The notes under the pieces: model-generated | The model's database searches: none | Seen by the model: the letters and a program-made list of their open reading frames with translations, nothing else | Told to the model about the DNA's origin: nothing | Program-made: the position numbers and the translations under genes | Shown here: piece by piece, positions 40,553-50,149 of the stretch | Numbering within the stretch: position 1 is the stretch's first letter | Layout of the letters: each line of letters opens with the position of its first letter | Assembly (NCBI GenBank): GCA_021299385.1 | Contig: JAJTGZ010000003.1 | Span: 1 to 64,000 of the forward strand | DNA from: Phycisphaeraceae bacterium | GTDB taxonomy: Bacteria > Planctomycetota > Phycisphaerae > Phycisphaerales > UBA1924 | Direction: 5' to 3' | Length of the DNA stretch: 64,000 nt

Positions 40553-41299
40553 ATGCCAACACCCCCCCCCACCGGTCGCAGCCCCTACCACCGCGTTCTG
40601 CTCAAACTCTCAGGCGAGAGCCTCGGCGGCGAGGGCGTAGCCGGGCTGAACGCCGTGGAGATCAACAGCATCGCCCAGGAGATCAAACTTGCCCACGCCT
40701 CGGGCGCGCAAATCTCGATCGTCGTCGGCGGGGGGAACTTCATCCGCGGTGCGGACCTGGCCAAAAAAGTCGGGATCGACCAGGTAACGGCCGACCAGAT
40801 GGGGATGCTCGCAACGATCATCAACGCCATGGCCTTGCGCGAGGCGCTCCAGGCGGCGGGGATGCAGTCGCGTGTGATGTCGGCCGTGGAGGTCAAGCAG
40901 GTCGCCGAGCCTTACCTGCGTCTGCGGGCCGTACGCCACCTTGAGAAGGGGCGCATCGTGATCCTGGCCGGGGGGACGGGCAACCCCCTGTTCACCACCG
41001 ACACCTGCGCGGCACTACGCGCCAGCGAGCTGCAGTGCCAGGCGATCCTAAAGGGGACCAAGGTCGACGGCATCTACACCGCCGACCCGAAGAAAGACCC
41101 CAAGGCGACCCGCTACGAGCATGTAACCTACACCGAGGCGATGACGCAGAACCTCAAGGTGATGGACATGGCCGCGTTTGACCTATGCCGGCAGCAGAAA
41201 ATCCCGATCGTGGTCTTTGACTATCGGGTGCCGGGGAACATCCGCCGGGCGATCACGGGGGAGAAGATCGGGACGCTGGTGAGCGCGGGAGAGACGTGA
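40553..41299 (+). CDS. pyrH: UMP kinase
   Basis: YHRVLLKLSGESLGGE; VVGGGNFIRG; GTGNPLFTTDTCAALRA; FDYRVPGNIRRAITGE. Confidence 0.95.
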   Translation: MPTPPPTGRSPYHRVLLKLSGESLGGEGVAGLNAVEINSIAQEIKLAHASGAQISIVVGGGNFIRGADLAKKVGIDQVTADQMGMLATIINAMALREALQAAGMQSRVMSAVEVKQVAEPYLRLRAVRHLEKGRIVILAGGTGNPLFTTDTCAALRASELQCQAILKGTKVDGIYTADPKKDPKATRYEHVTYTEAMTQNLKVMDMAAFDLCRQQKIPIVVFDYRVPGNIRRAITGEKIGTLVSAGET

Positions 41300-41376
41300 A
41301 TGTCCGCGTTGTACTGGGACTCAAGCCGGGCAGGTTGGAAACCTGCCCCACCTTCGCAGTCCCCCTAAACTCCCAC

Positions 41377-42588
41377 ATGTCCATCGCCGCCCAGCCGTCC
41401 AGCCCTGCTGCCCACAGCACCCCGGCCAGCCGAACGGCCGGGGGCCGGGTCTTTAACTTCAACGCCGGGCCGTCGATCCTCCCCGAGGAGGTCCTCCGGC
41501 AGGTCCAGGGGGACATCTGGGACTTCCAAGGCTCCGGCTTCGGCATCATGGAGCACAGCCACAGGGCCAAGGTATACGACGACGTCATCCGCCAGACCGA
41601 GGCGGACGTCCGCGCCGTCGGCAACGTGCCGGCCAACTTCCGCGTTCTCTTTATGTCCGGCGGCTCGTCGAGCCAAAACTTCATCGTCCCGGCCAACCTC
41701 TTGCCGGCGGACAAGGCCGCCGACTACATCGTTACGGGGTACTGGGGCCAGCGCAGTTACGACGACGCCGACCAATGGGCCAAGAGCTTTGGCGGGCGTG
41801 TCCACCTGGCCGCGACGAGCGCCGATACCAACCACTCGTACATTCCCGAGAGGCACAACTGGTCGGGCACCTCCGACAAGGACAAGCCCGCGTACGTCCA
41901 CCTGACGACGAACAACACCATCTACGGCACCCAGTGGCGCACCGCCAGCGGCACCGAGCGACTACCCGCCGTGCCCGATGGTGTGCCCATCGTCGCCGAT
42001 GCTTGCAGCGATATCTACAGCCGGCCGATCGACTTTACAAAGTACGGCTTGGTCTACGCCAGCGCACAAAAAAATCTTGGTGTAACCGGCACCACCATCG
42101 TCTTCGTCCGCGACGACCTTGTCGAGAGCGCCAACGCGAACCTGCCGCGCATGCTCCAGTACCGGCACTTTGCCAAGGAACTGAGCATGCCCAACACGCC
42201 CCCGGCCTTCTCGATCTACACCGTGGGCCTGATGGCCAAGTGGATCAAGGCCCAGGGTGGGTTGGACGCGTTGCACGCGCGCAACGTTGCCAAGGCGGGC
42301 GTGGTGTACGCGGCCCTTGATGCCGCGCCTTCGTTTTATAAGCCCCACGCCCGCACGCAGGACCGGTCGCTGATGAACATCGTCTTCAAGTGCCACGCGA
42401 GCAAGGGGATGACGGGCGAGGGGATGGATGCGAAGCTGATGGCCGAGGCCAAGGCGCAGGGGCTGGATGGGTTGGCCGGGCACCGGGCGGCTGGGGGGAT
42501 GAGGGCGAGCCTGTACAACGCCATGCCGCACGAGGGGGCAGAGGCGTTGGGGCAGTTTTTGACCGACTTTGCAAGGCGGAACGGGTGA
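41377..42588 (+). CDS. serC: Phosphoserine aminotransferase
   Basis: FNFNAGPSILPEEVL; MEHSHRAK; GLVYASAQKNLGVTGTTIV. Confidence 0.95.
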   Translation: MSIAAQPSSPAAHSTPASRTAGGRVFNFNAGPSILPEEVLRQVQGDIWDFQGSGFGIMEHSHRAKVYDDVIRQTEADVRAVGNVPANFRVLFMSGGSSSQNFIVPANLLPADKAADYIVTGYWGQRSYDDADQWAKSFGGRVHLAATSADTNHSYIPERHNWSGTSDKDKPAYVHLTTNNTIYGTQWRTASGTERLPAVPDGVPIVADACSDIYSRPIDFTKYGLVYASAQKNLGVTGTTIVFVRDDLVESANANLPRMLQYRHFAKELSMPNTPPAFSIYTVGLMAKWIKAQGGLDALHARNVAKAGVVYAALDAAPSFYKPHARTQDRSLMNIVFKCHASKGMTGEGMDAKLMAEAKAQGLDGLAGHRAAGGMRASLYNAMPHEGAEALGQFLTDFARRNG

Positions 42589-42590
42589 GA

Positions 42591-42683
42591 GGCGGGCTGG
42601 AAGCCCGCGCCACCAGTTTTGATGCGCGGGCTGGGAAGCCCGCGCCACCAGTTTTGATGCGCGGGCTGGAAGCCCACTCCACC
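42591..42683. repeat. Tandem palindromic repeat, ~33-35 bp unit, ~3 copies
   Basis: GCGGGCTGGAAGCCCGCGCCACCAGTTTTGATGC repeated with minor variation directly after serC stop. Confidence 0.9.
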
Positions 42684-42702
42684 GGGTGTGGGGCGTGCCG
42701 GG

Positions 42703-44808
42703 TTAGACCCGCGCGTGCGAGCCTGTGCTCGCCCGGCGGACCCAGCGGTTGATCGATGAGTCGCTCAGCAGTTTGTCTCGCTCGTCGGGCGTGGTGCCGT
42801 AGCGGCGCATGATCGCCGCGGCGATCAAACCCATAAACATCGGCTGCGGACGCAGCGGGCGACCCGTCAGCTCGGGGTGGAACTGCCCGCCAATAAAGTA
42901 AGGGTGCGTGATCCTCGGCCCCGGCGCATCGGCCGACCCGGCGTGCCCGGCGATTGCTGCCGCGGTCGGCGAACCCTCCGGCGGAAGTTCCAATATCTGC
43001 ATGATCGGCTGCTTTGGATGCCGGCCGCTGAAGACCATCCCGGCTTTGGTCAGGGCATCGACATAACTGGGGTCAACCTCGTAGCGGTGGCGGAAACGCT
43101 CGCGGACGCTGGTCTTTTTGCCGTAGAGCATGTGCGCCAGCGTTCCCTCGGTGATCAACACGTCCTGCCCGCCCAGCCGCATCGAGCCGCCGAGGCCCTC
43201 GATGCGTTTTTGCTCGGGCAGTTCGCTGATGAGCGGGTTGGCCGTGGCGGGGTCAAACTCGGTGCTGTTGGCGTCGGGCAGGCCCAGCACGTTGCGTGCG
43301 AACTCGATGACCGCGACCTGGAAGCCCAGGCAGATGCCCAGGTAGGGCACCTTGTTCTCCCGGCAGTAGCGCACGCACTGGATTTTTCCCTCCACGCCCC
43401 GCCTACCGAAGCCGCCCGGCACGATCACACCGTCCATCTGCGAGAGTTTCGCCGCGACGTTCCCCTCGACCAACTCCGTCGTCTCGATCCAGTGCAAGTT
43501 GATCTTGGTGTCCAGTTTTGCCGAGCAGTGCTCTACGGCCTTGTCGATGCTCGCATAGGCATCGCGCAGGTGGGCATACTTGCCCGTGATGCCGATGTCC
43601 ACCGTGCGCGGCTTGGCCTTGGTCAGCCCGCTGACAAAGTGGCTCCACGTCTCACGGGCACGGTCCTCCTGAGGGGCGTCCACGCGGTCGTGCAGGTTCA
43701 GGATGCTCAAGATCTCACGGTCCAAACCCTCCGAACGCATCTCGTCGGGGATCGTGTAAATACTCGGACGATCGTGCATGCTGAACACACGCTTCATCGG
43801 CACGTTGCTGAACATCGCGATCTTCTCGAGTACCTTGGGCTCGACAGGCTCCTCGGCCCGGCAGGCGATCGCGTGCGGCTGGATGCCCGCCTCCATCAGC
43901 CGGCGAAGCCCCAGCTGCGCCGGCTTGCTCTTCTGCTCCCCCAGCGCGCTGGGCTTGATCACGTACGTCAACGCCACAAAGCAGCAGTTCCCAGGGCCCT
44001 CCTCGAACGCCAGCTCACGCAGGGCCTCGATATAAAAACCGTTCTCATAATCGCCGACGGTGCCGCCGACCTCGACAAACACGACATCGGCGGGCTTGCG
44101 CCCATCGCCGAACATCGCCAGTTCGCGGATCTTGCGTTTGACCTCGCCGGTAACATGCGGGATCATCTGCACGTCGCGCCCGAGGTACTCCCCCTGCCGT
44201 TCGCGCCCGAGGATTTCGCTGAAGATCTGCCCGCTGGTGGTGAAGTTACGCCGCGTCAGGTTCTGGTCGAGCATCCGCTCGTAGGTGCCCAGGTCCATGT
44301 CGCACTCGGTGCCATCTTCGAGGACAAAGACCTCGCCGTGGCGGTAGGGGTTGAGCGTCCCGGCGTCGATGTTCAGGTACCCCTCCATCTTCATGGGGCA
44401 GACGCACAGCCCCTTGTCGCGGAAGAGTTTCGCCAAGCTCGCGGCAAAGATCCCCTTGCCAAGCCCCGACATCACCGTGCCAAAGACAACGATGTACTTG
44501 TGAAACCCCTTGCGGTACCCCGGCGGCTCGGGCGAATAAAACTCCGACGCGCTGGTAGCCGAGGTGTCGGCCACAGATGCGAGCAGGCCCGATGCATCCA
44601 GCACATCCTCAACGTCATCAGCCCTCGGCCGCGCTGGCACCATTCCCGAGGCCCCGGCCGGGGGCGGGCCAACCTTTGCAGAATCTTGCAACGCAGGGAC
44701 ATCCACCCGGACGGCACGCCTGAGCGACCGACCGGGCACCTCTGTTTGATGGTCGCCTGGCATGCCCCAGTGTAGACACCCGACCGCCACGGGCAAACTC
44801 TCACGCAA
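42703..44808 (-). CDS. pyrG: CTP synthase (divergent, possible N-terminal extension)
   Basis: SGLGKGIFAASLAKLF; IDAGTLNPYRHGEVFVLEDGTECDMDLGTYER; glutaminase GICLGFQVAVIEFARNVLGL and FHPELTGRP. Confidence 0.9.
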   Translation of the reverse strand: MRESLPVAVGCLHWGMPGDHQTEVPGRSLRRAVRVDVPALQDSAKVGPPPAGASGMVPARPRADDVEDVLDASGLLASVADTSATSASEFYSPEPPGYRKGFHKYIVVFGTVMSGLGKGIFAASLAKLFRDKGLCVCPMKMEGYLNIDAGTLNPYRHGEVFVLEDGTECDMDLGTYERMLDQNLTRRNFTTSGQIFSEILGRERQGEYLGRDVQMIPHVTGEVKRKIRELAMFGDGRKPADVVFVEVGGTVGDYENGFYIEALRELAFEEGPGNCCFVALTYVIKPSALGEQKSKPAQLGLRRLMEAGIQPHAIACRAEEPVEPKVLEKIAMFSNVPMKRVFSMHDRPSIYTIPDEMRSEGLDREILSILNLHDRVDAPQEDRARETWSHFVSGLTKAKPRTVDIGITGKYAHLRDAYASIDKAVEHCSAKLDTKINLHWIETTELVEGNVAAKLSQMDGVIVPGGFGRRGVEGKIQCVRYCRENKVPYLGICLGFQVAVIEFARNVLGLPDANSTEFDPATANPLISELPEQKRIEGLGGSMRLGGQDVLITEGTLAHMLYGKKTSVRERFRHRYEVDPSYVDALTKAGMVFSGRHPKQPIMQILELPPEGSPTAAAIAGHAGSADAPGPRITHPYFIGGQFHPELTGRPLRPQPMFMGLIAAAIMRRYGTTPDERDKLLSDSSINRWVRRASTGSHARV

Positions 44809-44843
44809 GATTCACACGCCGGCGGGCAAACCCAACCCAAACC

Positions 44844-45464
44844 TCACCTGTCCCGCCAGACCTTTTTGATCTCCTGGCTGCCGATCCAGACCTTCTCGTT
44901 GCTCTCGAGGTCCACGATCTCTAGGTTCACCTTGAAGTAACTGACCCCACCCTTGCCGTCGAGCGTCCGGGGTTTGTCGTCCATGATCCGCCCAATAACC
45001 ATGAAGTCGGCCCCGAGTTCATACTGCATCCGCTTGCGCGTCTCCGGCCGGCTCCACTCCTGGCCTTGGGCACGCTCGTCACGCACCGGCAGCCGCTGGT
45101 CCTTGTCGGCCACGAAGCGCACCAGCCCGCTGTTGATCAACTCACGTTCGATGTCGGTGGTGATGAGTTTGGTATCGATGTAGTCCTGCGTCGCGTTGAA
45201 GACCGGCCCGACGATCACCGCCGGGCGCTTGCCGCCGTTCTCGTTCTTGAAGTTGTTGATCCACGGCCTGCTCAGCGCGTCCTGCACCATCCCCTGATAC
45301 ACCTGCCGGGCGTCAGAGTCGTTGAACCTGTAATCCACGTCCACCGTCTGCTGCGGGTCAACCCGGCTGACCTCACGCACCGGCGCGCACGCCGAGAGGG
45401 CGAGCGCCGCTGCCACGCTTGCCGCGAGAACCGAAAGAACTTTGACTCTAGATGTCGTGCTCAT
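44844..45464 (-). CDS. LpoB-like lipoprotein (penicillin-binding protein activator family)
   Basis: Lipobox LSACAP; VDYRFNDSDARQVYQGMVQDALSRPWI; ELGADFMVIGRI. Confidence 0.75.
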   Translation of the reverse strand: MSTTSRVKVLSVLAASVAAALALSACAPVREVSRVDPQQTVDVDYRFNDSDARQVYQGMVQDALSRPWINNFKNENGGKRPAVIVGPVFNATQDYIDTKLITTDIERELINSGLVRFVADKDQRLPVRDERAQGQEWSRPETRKRMQYELGADFMVIGRIMDDKPRTLDGKGGVSYFKVNLEIVDLESNEKVWIGSQEIKKVWRDR

Positions 45465-45720
45465 GGTTACTCCTCTGTTGGCAAGCGTATTCGCCACGCC
45501 GGCACGGCAGATGCACCAGATAATCGCCGAAATGCGCTAACCCCTCCTCGGAGGGGATGTGCTGGGGAGGGACAAGGGTGGGGTTGACACACCCCTGTGC
45601 CACCAAACCACCTACGCCAATGAAAGACAGAGGAGGTTCGCGGAGGATGCGGAGTGCAGCGGAGGAACGCGGAGAAGAAATCGATTAGAAGAGGCCCATT
45701 AAGAAGCAGCGAGACCAACC

Positions 45721-46824
45721 TCACTCCTTGACCACCCGCATCGTGATCAGGTCCTGCACGTCCAGCATCCCCACCGGCCTCCCGCGCGCATCGACGACCG
45801 GAATCTCATCACGCCGAAACTGCTGGATCACGCGCACCGCGTCGCGCACACGTGCCGTGTCGGGCAGGGTGCTCGGGTTGCGTGTCATGACGTCCTTGGC
45901 ACGCTTATTTAGGAACCCTGGGTCCTTGAGCACCCATCGCCGGAGGTCGCCGTCTGTAAAAATCCCCGTCAACTTCCCCGTGCCACGGTCCACCAACAGC
46001 AGCGCACCGGGCCGACGACCGTCGGCGTCCGCCGCGGCCAGGGCCTCGGCGACCGTCAGGTCATCAAACGCTGGGTGCAGGTTGTGCCCCACGCGGAACC
46101 GCAACGCCTCAGTCACCGGCTTCATCAACCCCCCGAGCGACCCGCCGGGGTGCCGCTTTGCAAAGTCCGCCTCGCTTACCCCGAGCTCCCGGCTAACACA
46201 GAGCGCCAGCGCATCGCCCAGCGCGACCGTCGCCGTGGTGCTCGCCATCGGTGCTGGCGAGAGGTGCTCGTCGGCCGCCTCCCCAATCGCCAGCACCACG
46301 CTGGCAATCTTCTCCAGCCCCGACGTGCCCGCCAACGTGCCCACACCCTTGCCCGTCCCCTTGCATATCGCGATCACATCGATGCCGTCCTGCCTCAGCA
46401 CCGCCGACAGCGAGACGACCTCATCGGTATCACCCGAATAACTAATCGCAATACACACATCCGCGGGACGGAAGTTCCCCAGGTCCCCGTGCGCCGCCTC
46501 CGTCGGATGAATGAAATGGCTCGGCACACCCAAACTCGCAAACGTCGCGGCGATCTTCGCCCCCACCAGCCCGCTCTTGCCCAGCCCCGTAACCAACACC
46601 GTCCCACGCTCCTGCGCACACCCGACCAAGAGGCGCACCGCCCGCTCAAAAGCCGCCCCGCTACCTCTGCGCAACCCCGCAGACAAAGCCTCCACAGCAC
46701 GCGCCTCGGCCTGCAACTGCGCACACGCGAGCGTCAGCACCCCCCCACCACCTCCGCCCGAGCGCGCCGCCCCGGCCTTGGCACCCTTCTTTCTGCCTAG
46801 CGACTTTGCTGCTTGCTTGCCCAT
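45721..46824 (-). CDS. kdsD: Arabinose-5-phosphate isomerase (KdsD/KpsF)
   Basis: SIS domain VLVTGLGKSGLVGAKIAATFASLGVPSHFIHPTEAAHGDLG plus two CBS domains. Confidence 0.92.
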   Translation of the reverse strand: MGKQAAKSLGRKKGAKAGAARSGGGGGGVLTLACAQLQAEARAVEALSAGLRRGSGAAFERAVRLLVGCAQERGTVLVTGLGKSGLVGAKIAATFASLGVPSHFIHPTEAAHGDLGNFRPADVCIAISYSGDTDEVVSLSAVLRQDGIDVIAICKGTGKGVGTLAGTSGLEKIASVVLAIGEAADEHLSPAPMASTTATVALGDALALCVSRELGVSEADFAKRHPGGSLGGLMKPVTEALRFRVGHNLHPAFDDLTVAEALAAADADGRRPGALLLVDRGTGKLTGIFTDGDLRRWVLKDPGFLNKRAKDVMTRNPSTLPDTARVRDAVRVIQQFRRDEIPVVDARGRPVGMLDVQDLITMRVVKE

Positions 46825-46903
46825 TATCGTGCAGTTTACCCGCGATGCGGGCCGGGCGAAGGGTTACCATTGCCCCGCACATACGCCAACGCGAGCAAAG
46901 CCC

Positions 46904-47755
46904 ATGACGAGCAAGCACGACTACACCATCTCGCTGGACGCCTTCCAAGGCCCGCTTGACCTGCTGCTCTTCCTGATCCGCCGGGCCGAGGTCGATATCC
47001 ACGACATCCCGATCGCCCCGATCACCGACCAATACCTCGCCTACCTCCGGCAGATCGACCGCATCGACATCGAAGAGGCCGGCGAGTTCCTCGTCATGGC
47101 CGCCACGCTGATGGAGATCAAATCGCGCTTGCTCATGCCCACCGCCCAGCCCGGCGACGAGGCCCCCGCCGACGCAGGCAACACCACCGATGCAACCGAC
47201 CCGCGCGCCGGCCTGGTCAAGCAACTCCTGGCCTACAAACGCTTCCGCGACGCCGCGGCGATGCTTGAAGGAAGGCTCACCGAGTGGGAGCACCGCACCC
47301 CCGCCGCCGGCGCGGGCGTGCCCAACCTCTCGGCCGAGCAGATCGCCGAGCGCGAGAACGAGTCTGTCCATGTCGATGACCTCGATCTCATCGACCTTGT
47401 CCAGGCCTTCGGCAAGATCCTCGAAACGATCGACCTCTCCCGCGTCGGCGTTCACCACGTCGCCGACGATGAGACCCCCATCGAGATTCACGCCGCCGAC
47501 CTGCTCGACCGCCTGACGCGCGACGGGCGTGAACTGCCGGAGTTCGGCAGCGAGGCAACCCAGGGCCAACTCCCCTTCCCGCGCAGGGGGCTGCGCTTTG
47601 CCGAGTTGTTTACAGGGCGCACCCGCGCCGAGGCGATCGGCCTCTTCCTGGCAATGCTCGAACTGATCCGCCAGAGCAAACTGGCCGTGCGGCAAGACTC
47701 AGCCAAGGAAGAAATCTACCTCGGCCTCCGCCAAGCCAGCGAACTGACGCAATAA
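46904..47755 (+). CDS. scpA: Segregation and condensation protein A
   Basis: YTISLDAFQGPLDLLLFLIRRAEVDIHDIPIAPITDQYLAYL; EFLVMAATLMEIKSRLLMP. Confidence 0.93.
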   Translation: MTSKHDYTISLDAFQGPLDLLLFLIRRAEVDIHDIPIAPITDQYLAYLRQIDRIDIEEAGEFLVMAATLMEIKSRLLMPTAQPGDEAPADAGNTTDATDPRAGLVKQLLAYKRFRDAAAMLEGRLTEWEHRTPAAGAGVPNLSAEQIAERENESVHVDDLDLIDLVQAFGKILETIDLSRVGVHHVADDETPIEIHAADLLDRLTRDGRELPEFGSEATQGQLPFPRRGLRFAELFTGRTRAEAIGLFLAMLELIRQSKLAVRQDSAKEEIYLGLRQASELTQ

Positions 47756-47789
47756 CCCCTCCCCCGAGGGGAGGGGCAGGGGTGGGGTT
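47754..47789 (+). repeat. 36-bp palindromic intergenic repeat (family A)
   Basis: Exact copy overlapping scpA stop codon. Confidence 0.9.
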
Positions 47790-47937
47790 GGCACGGGCAA
47801 TGATCACACCAAAACCAATACGCCCGGCTCGGAGATCCGGGGTAACCAAAACGCCGCCCCCGAACATTTTGGCGGGAAGTGTCAGGGTTGGGGTTCGTCT
47901 TCACCAACCTAACACCTCAACTAATGTCCAGTCCTGA

Positions 47938-50019
47938 TTACTCCCCCCCCGACCGCGCCCGCAACTTCGCCTTGATCTCCAGCACTTCTTGCCCGCGCTT
48001 GACCTGCAGCACCACCTCATCACCCGGCTTGGCGCTCGCCAGCATCGGCATCCAGTCATCGACGCTTGTGATCATGGTGCTGTTCCACTTGGTGATCCGG
48101 TCTCCCTGCTTGATCCCCGCCTCCGCCGCGCTTGTGTTGGGATAGACCTCACCAACCTCAACACCACCACCCTCGCCGGAGTAATCACCCGGTGCGATCC
48201 CAAACCGCACCCGCACGCCCCCGGTCATCGCGCCCGGGTCCGCCGCAGGCACCGGCGCACTAGGCACCGCTGGGTCATTGCCCGGCGTACCCGCCGCGCG
48301 GGGGTCGTCCTTGTCGATGTTCATATCAATGCTCGGCCCGGTCGCCCGCTTAAAGACCAGCGCACCGGGCCTCGTTGCCAGCCGCATCGCCACGTCCACC
48401 ACCGATCGCACCACCATCACCGCCCCGGGGGTGTTGATCGTTGGATACAGGTCCGTCGGCATGTGATACTCAGCGTGCAGGCCCGTAAAGAAGTGCAGCA
48501 CCGGCACGCCGACGCGATAAAAACTCGCGTGGTCGCTCGGGCCGCTCCCCCCCGGCAGCGTCTTGACCGTCAACCCGCTCTTGGCCCAACTCTCCTGCAA
48601 CCACTCTGCGAACCCTTCCGCCGAGCCGACACCCGCCACCTCCAGCCGGTTGTTGCGCACACGCCCGATCATGTCCATGTTCAGCATCACATACGTCTGC
48701 TCAGCCGTGATCGGCGCATGGGCCACGTAATACCGCGAGCCGATCAGCCCGCCCTCCTCGGCATTGAAGCCCAAAAGCAGCACCGACCGCGCCTCGGCAC
48801 TCTCGGGCAGCAACGCATACGCCTGGCTCAGCAGCCGGGCCGCCAGCAGCAGTCCCGCCGCCCCCGACGCGTTGTCGTCCGCCCCCGGGTGCAGCGTCCC
48901 CGCCGCCGAGGGGCCGGCCCGCGAGCCGAAGTACCCGTACCCCAAGTGGTCCATGTGCGCACCGATGACGACGTATTGCTCCGCCAGCGCACCACGCCCG
49001 CGGATCACACCGCCGACGTTCTCGGCTCGCACGTCCGTACGAACAACCTGCACGTCCATCTCCATCTGCACGCCCGCCAGTTCGGTCGTCCCCCCACCAG
49101 CATCCGCGGCCTTGCGCAGGTCCATCAGCGTCGTCCCCCCGGCCTTGGCCAGTTCCTCCGCCGCGGCCAGCGACAGGTTCACCACCGGCACCTTCTGCAC
49201 ACCACCCTGACGCGTCCCCAGCGTCGTCTCAAGCATCGTCCCGCGCGGATCATCCACCCCCGGCGGCATCACCACCAGCACCGCCAACGGCTCGCGTTCC
49301 ATCACACTGCGCAGCTTGGTGTTCAGGCTCGCCTTCTCCGTAAACCCGTTCCCACTGCTCCAGAGGCTTTGCCCCTTCTCATCCAGTGGCTCAAACCGAA
49401 AGACCAGCGCGATCTTCCCCGCCAGCGACTCACCTTCCTTGAACGTGTTGTAGTTGTTCTCCCCACCCTGCACCGCATACCCCACGCTCACCACAGGCCC
49501 GGCGACCTTCCCCGACCCCGAGTTCCCCCGCACCGTAAAGCCCACGCCCGGCGTCAAGGGCCCCCGCGATTGCCCACGCACAATCTCCACACGTTCAGTC
49601 TTGACCGTCGGCTGCTTCCCCGCCGTGAACTCTTGCCGGAATGACGCGTTGGCCCGCTTGGCCTCCCCACCCTCGCCTACCGCTACGGGGAACGCCGGCT
49701 CAAGCTTGTACCGGCGGAACCACCACTCAAAGTACTCCGCGGTGATCTCGTTGCCACGCGTGCCCGGCGCGCGACCCTCAAAGAAAGGGTTCGTCAGCGT
49801 AACAACATGCTGGTGAAAAATCTGCTCGTCGGCATCCAGACTGCCAAGCACCTGCGAGAGCGTGCCCGAAGGGTGCGCAGACGCGTCCACCGCAGGTGCT
49901 GCCACCGCAGCTGGCGGCGCAACGCCCGCGGCCATCAAACCCGCCTGCACCCACAACATCGGCAGACATACAAACGCGACCGACGCCCAAAGAACTACCA
50001 CCTTGTGTGTGCAACGCAT
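47938..50019 (-). CDS. Secreted M28-family peptidase with C-terminal PDZ domain
   Basis: VVIGAHMDHLGYG; GADDNASGAAGLL; GFNAEEGGLIGS; C-terminal PDZ SAAEAGIKQGDRITKWNS. Confidence 0.9.
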   Translation of the reverse strand: MRCTHKVVVLWASVAFVCLPMLWVQAGLMAAGVAPPAAVAAPAVDASAHPSGTLSQVLGSLDADEQIFHQHVVTLTNPFFEGRAPGTRGNEITAEYFEWWFRRYKLEPAFPVAVGEGGEAKRANASFRQEFTAGKQPTVKTERVEIVRGQSRGPLTPGVGFTVRGNSGSGKVAGPVVSVGYAVQGGENNYNTFKEGESLAGKIALVFRFEPLDEKGQSLWSSGNGFTEKASLNTKLRSVMEREPLAVLVVMPPGVDDPRGTMLETTLGTRQGGVQKVPVVNLSLAAAEELAKAGGTTLMDLRKAADAGGGTTELAGVQMEMDVQVVRTDVRAENVGGVIRGRGALAEQYVVIGAHMDHLGYGYFGSRAGPSAAGTLHPGADDNASGAAGLLLAARLLSQAYALLPESAEARSVLLLGFNAEEGGLIGSRYYVAHAPITAEQTYVMLNMDMIGRVRNNRLEVAGVGSAEGFAEWLQESWAKSGLTVKTLPGGSGPSDHASFYRVGVPVLHFFTGLHAEYHMPTDLYPTINTPGAVMVVRSVVDVAMRLATRPGALVFKRATGPSIDMNIDKDDPRAAGTPGNDPAVPSAPVPAADPGAMTGGVRVRFGIAPGDYSGEGGGVEVGEVYPNTSAAEAGIKQGDRITKWNSTMITSVDDWMPMLASAKPGDEVVLQVKRGQEVLEIKAKLRARSGGE

Positions 50020-50072
50020 CCGAAGGCACCTCCGTTGTCAGAAGATACGCACCACCACAACAACCCGGATAG

Positions 50073-50100
50073 AAAAAAACGCCCCGCACCGGCGGGGCGT
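50073..50100 (-). terminator. Rho-independent terminator of rplM-rpsI
   Basis: Minus strand ACGCCCCGCCGGTGCGGGGCGTTTTTTT. Confidence 0.85.
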
Positions 50101-50149
50101 CTGGACACACAACTCTCGGCCTGCCGCCACCGGCACGCCAAATCCAATC

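Noticed and set aside
42591-42683. Possible CRISPR array (regularly repeated ~34-bp units)
   Set aside because: Units are contiguous tandem repeats without unique spacers, each a palindrome; no cas genes in the window
42877-44775. 632-aa plus-strand ORF opposite pyrG
   Set aside because: Shadow ORF; CTP synthase motifs on minus strand
47989-49644. 551-aa plus-strand ORF opposite the M28 peptidase
   Set aside because: Arg/His-rich shadow ORF
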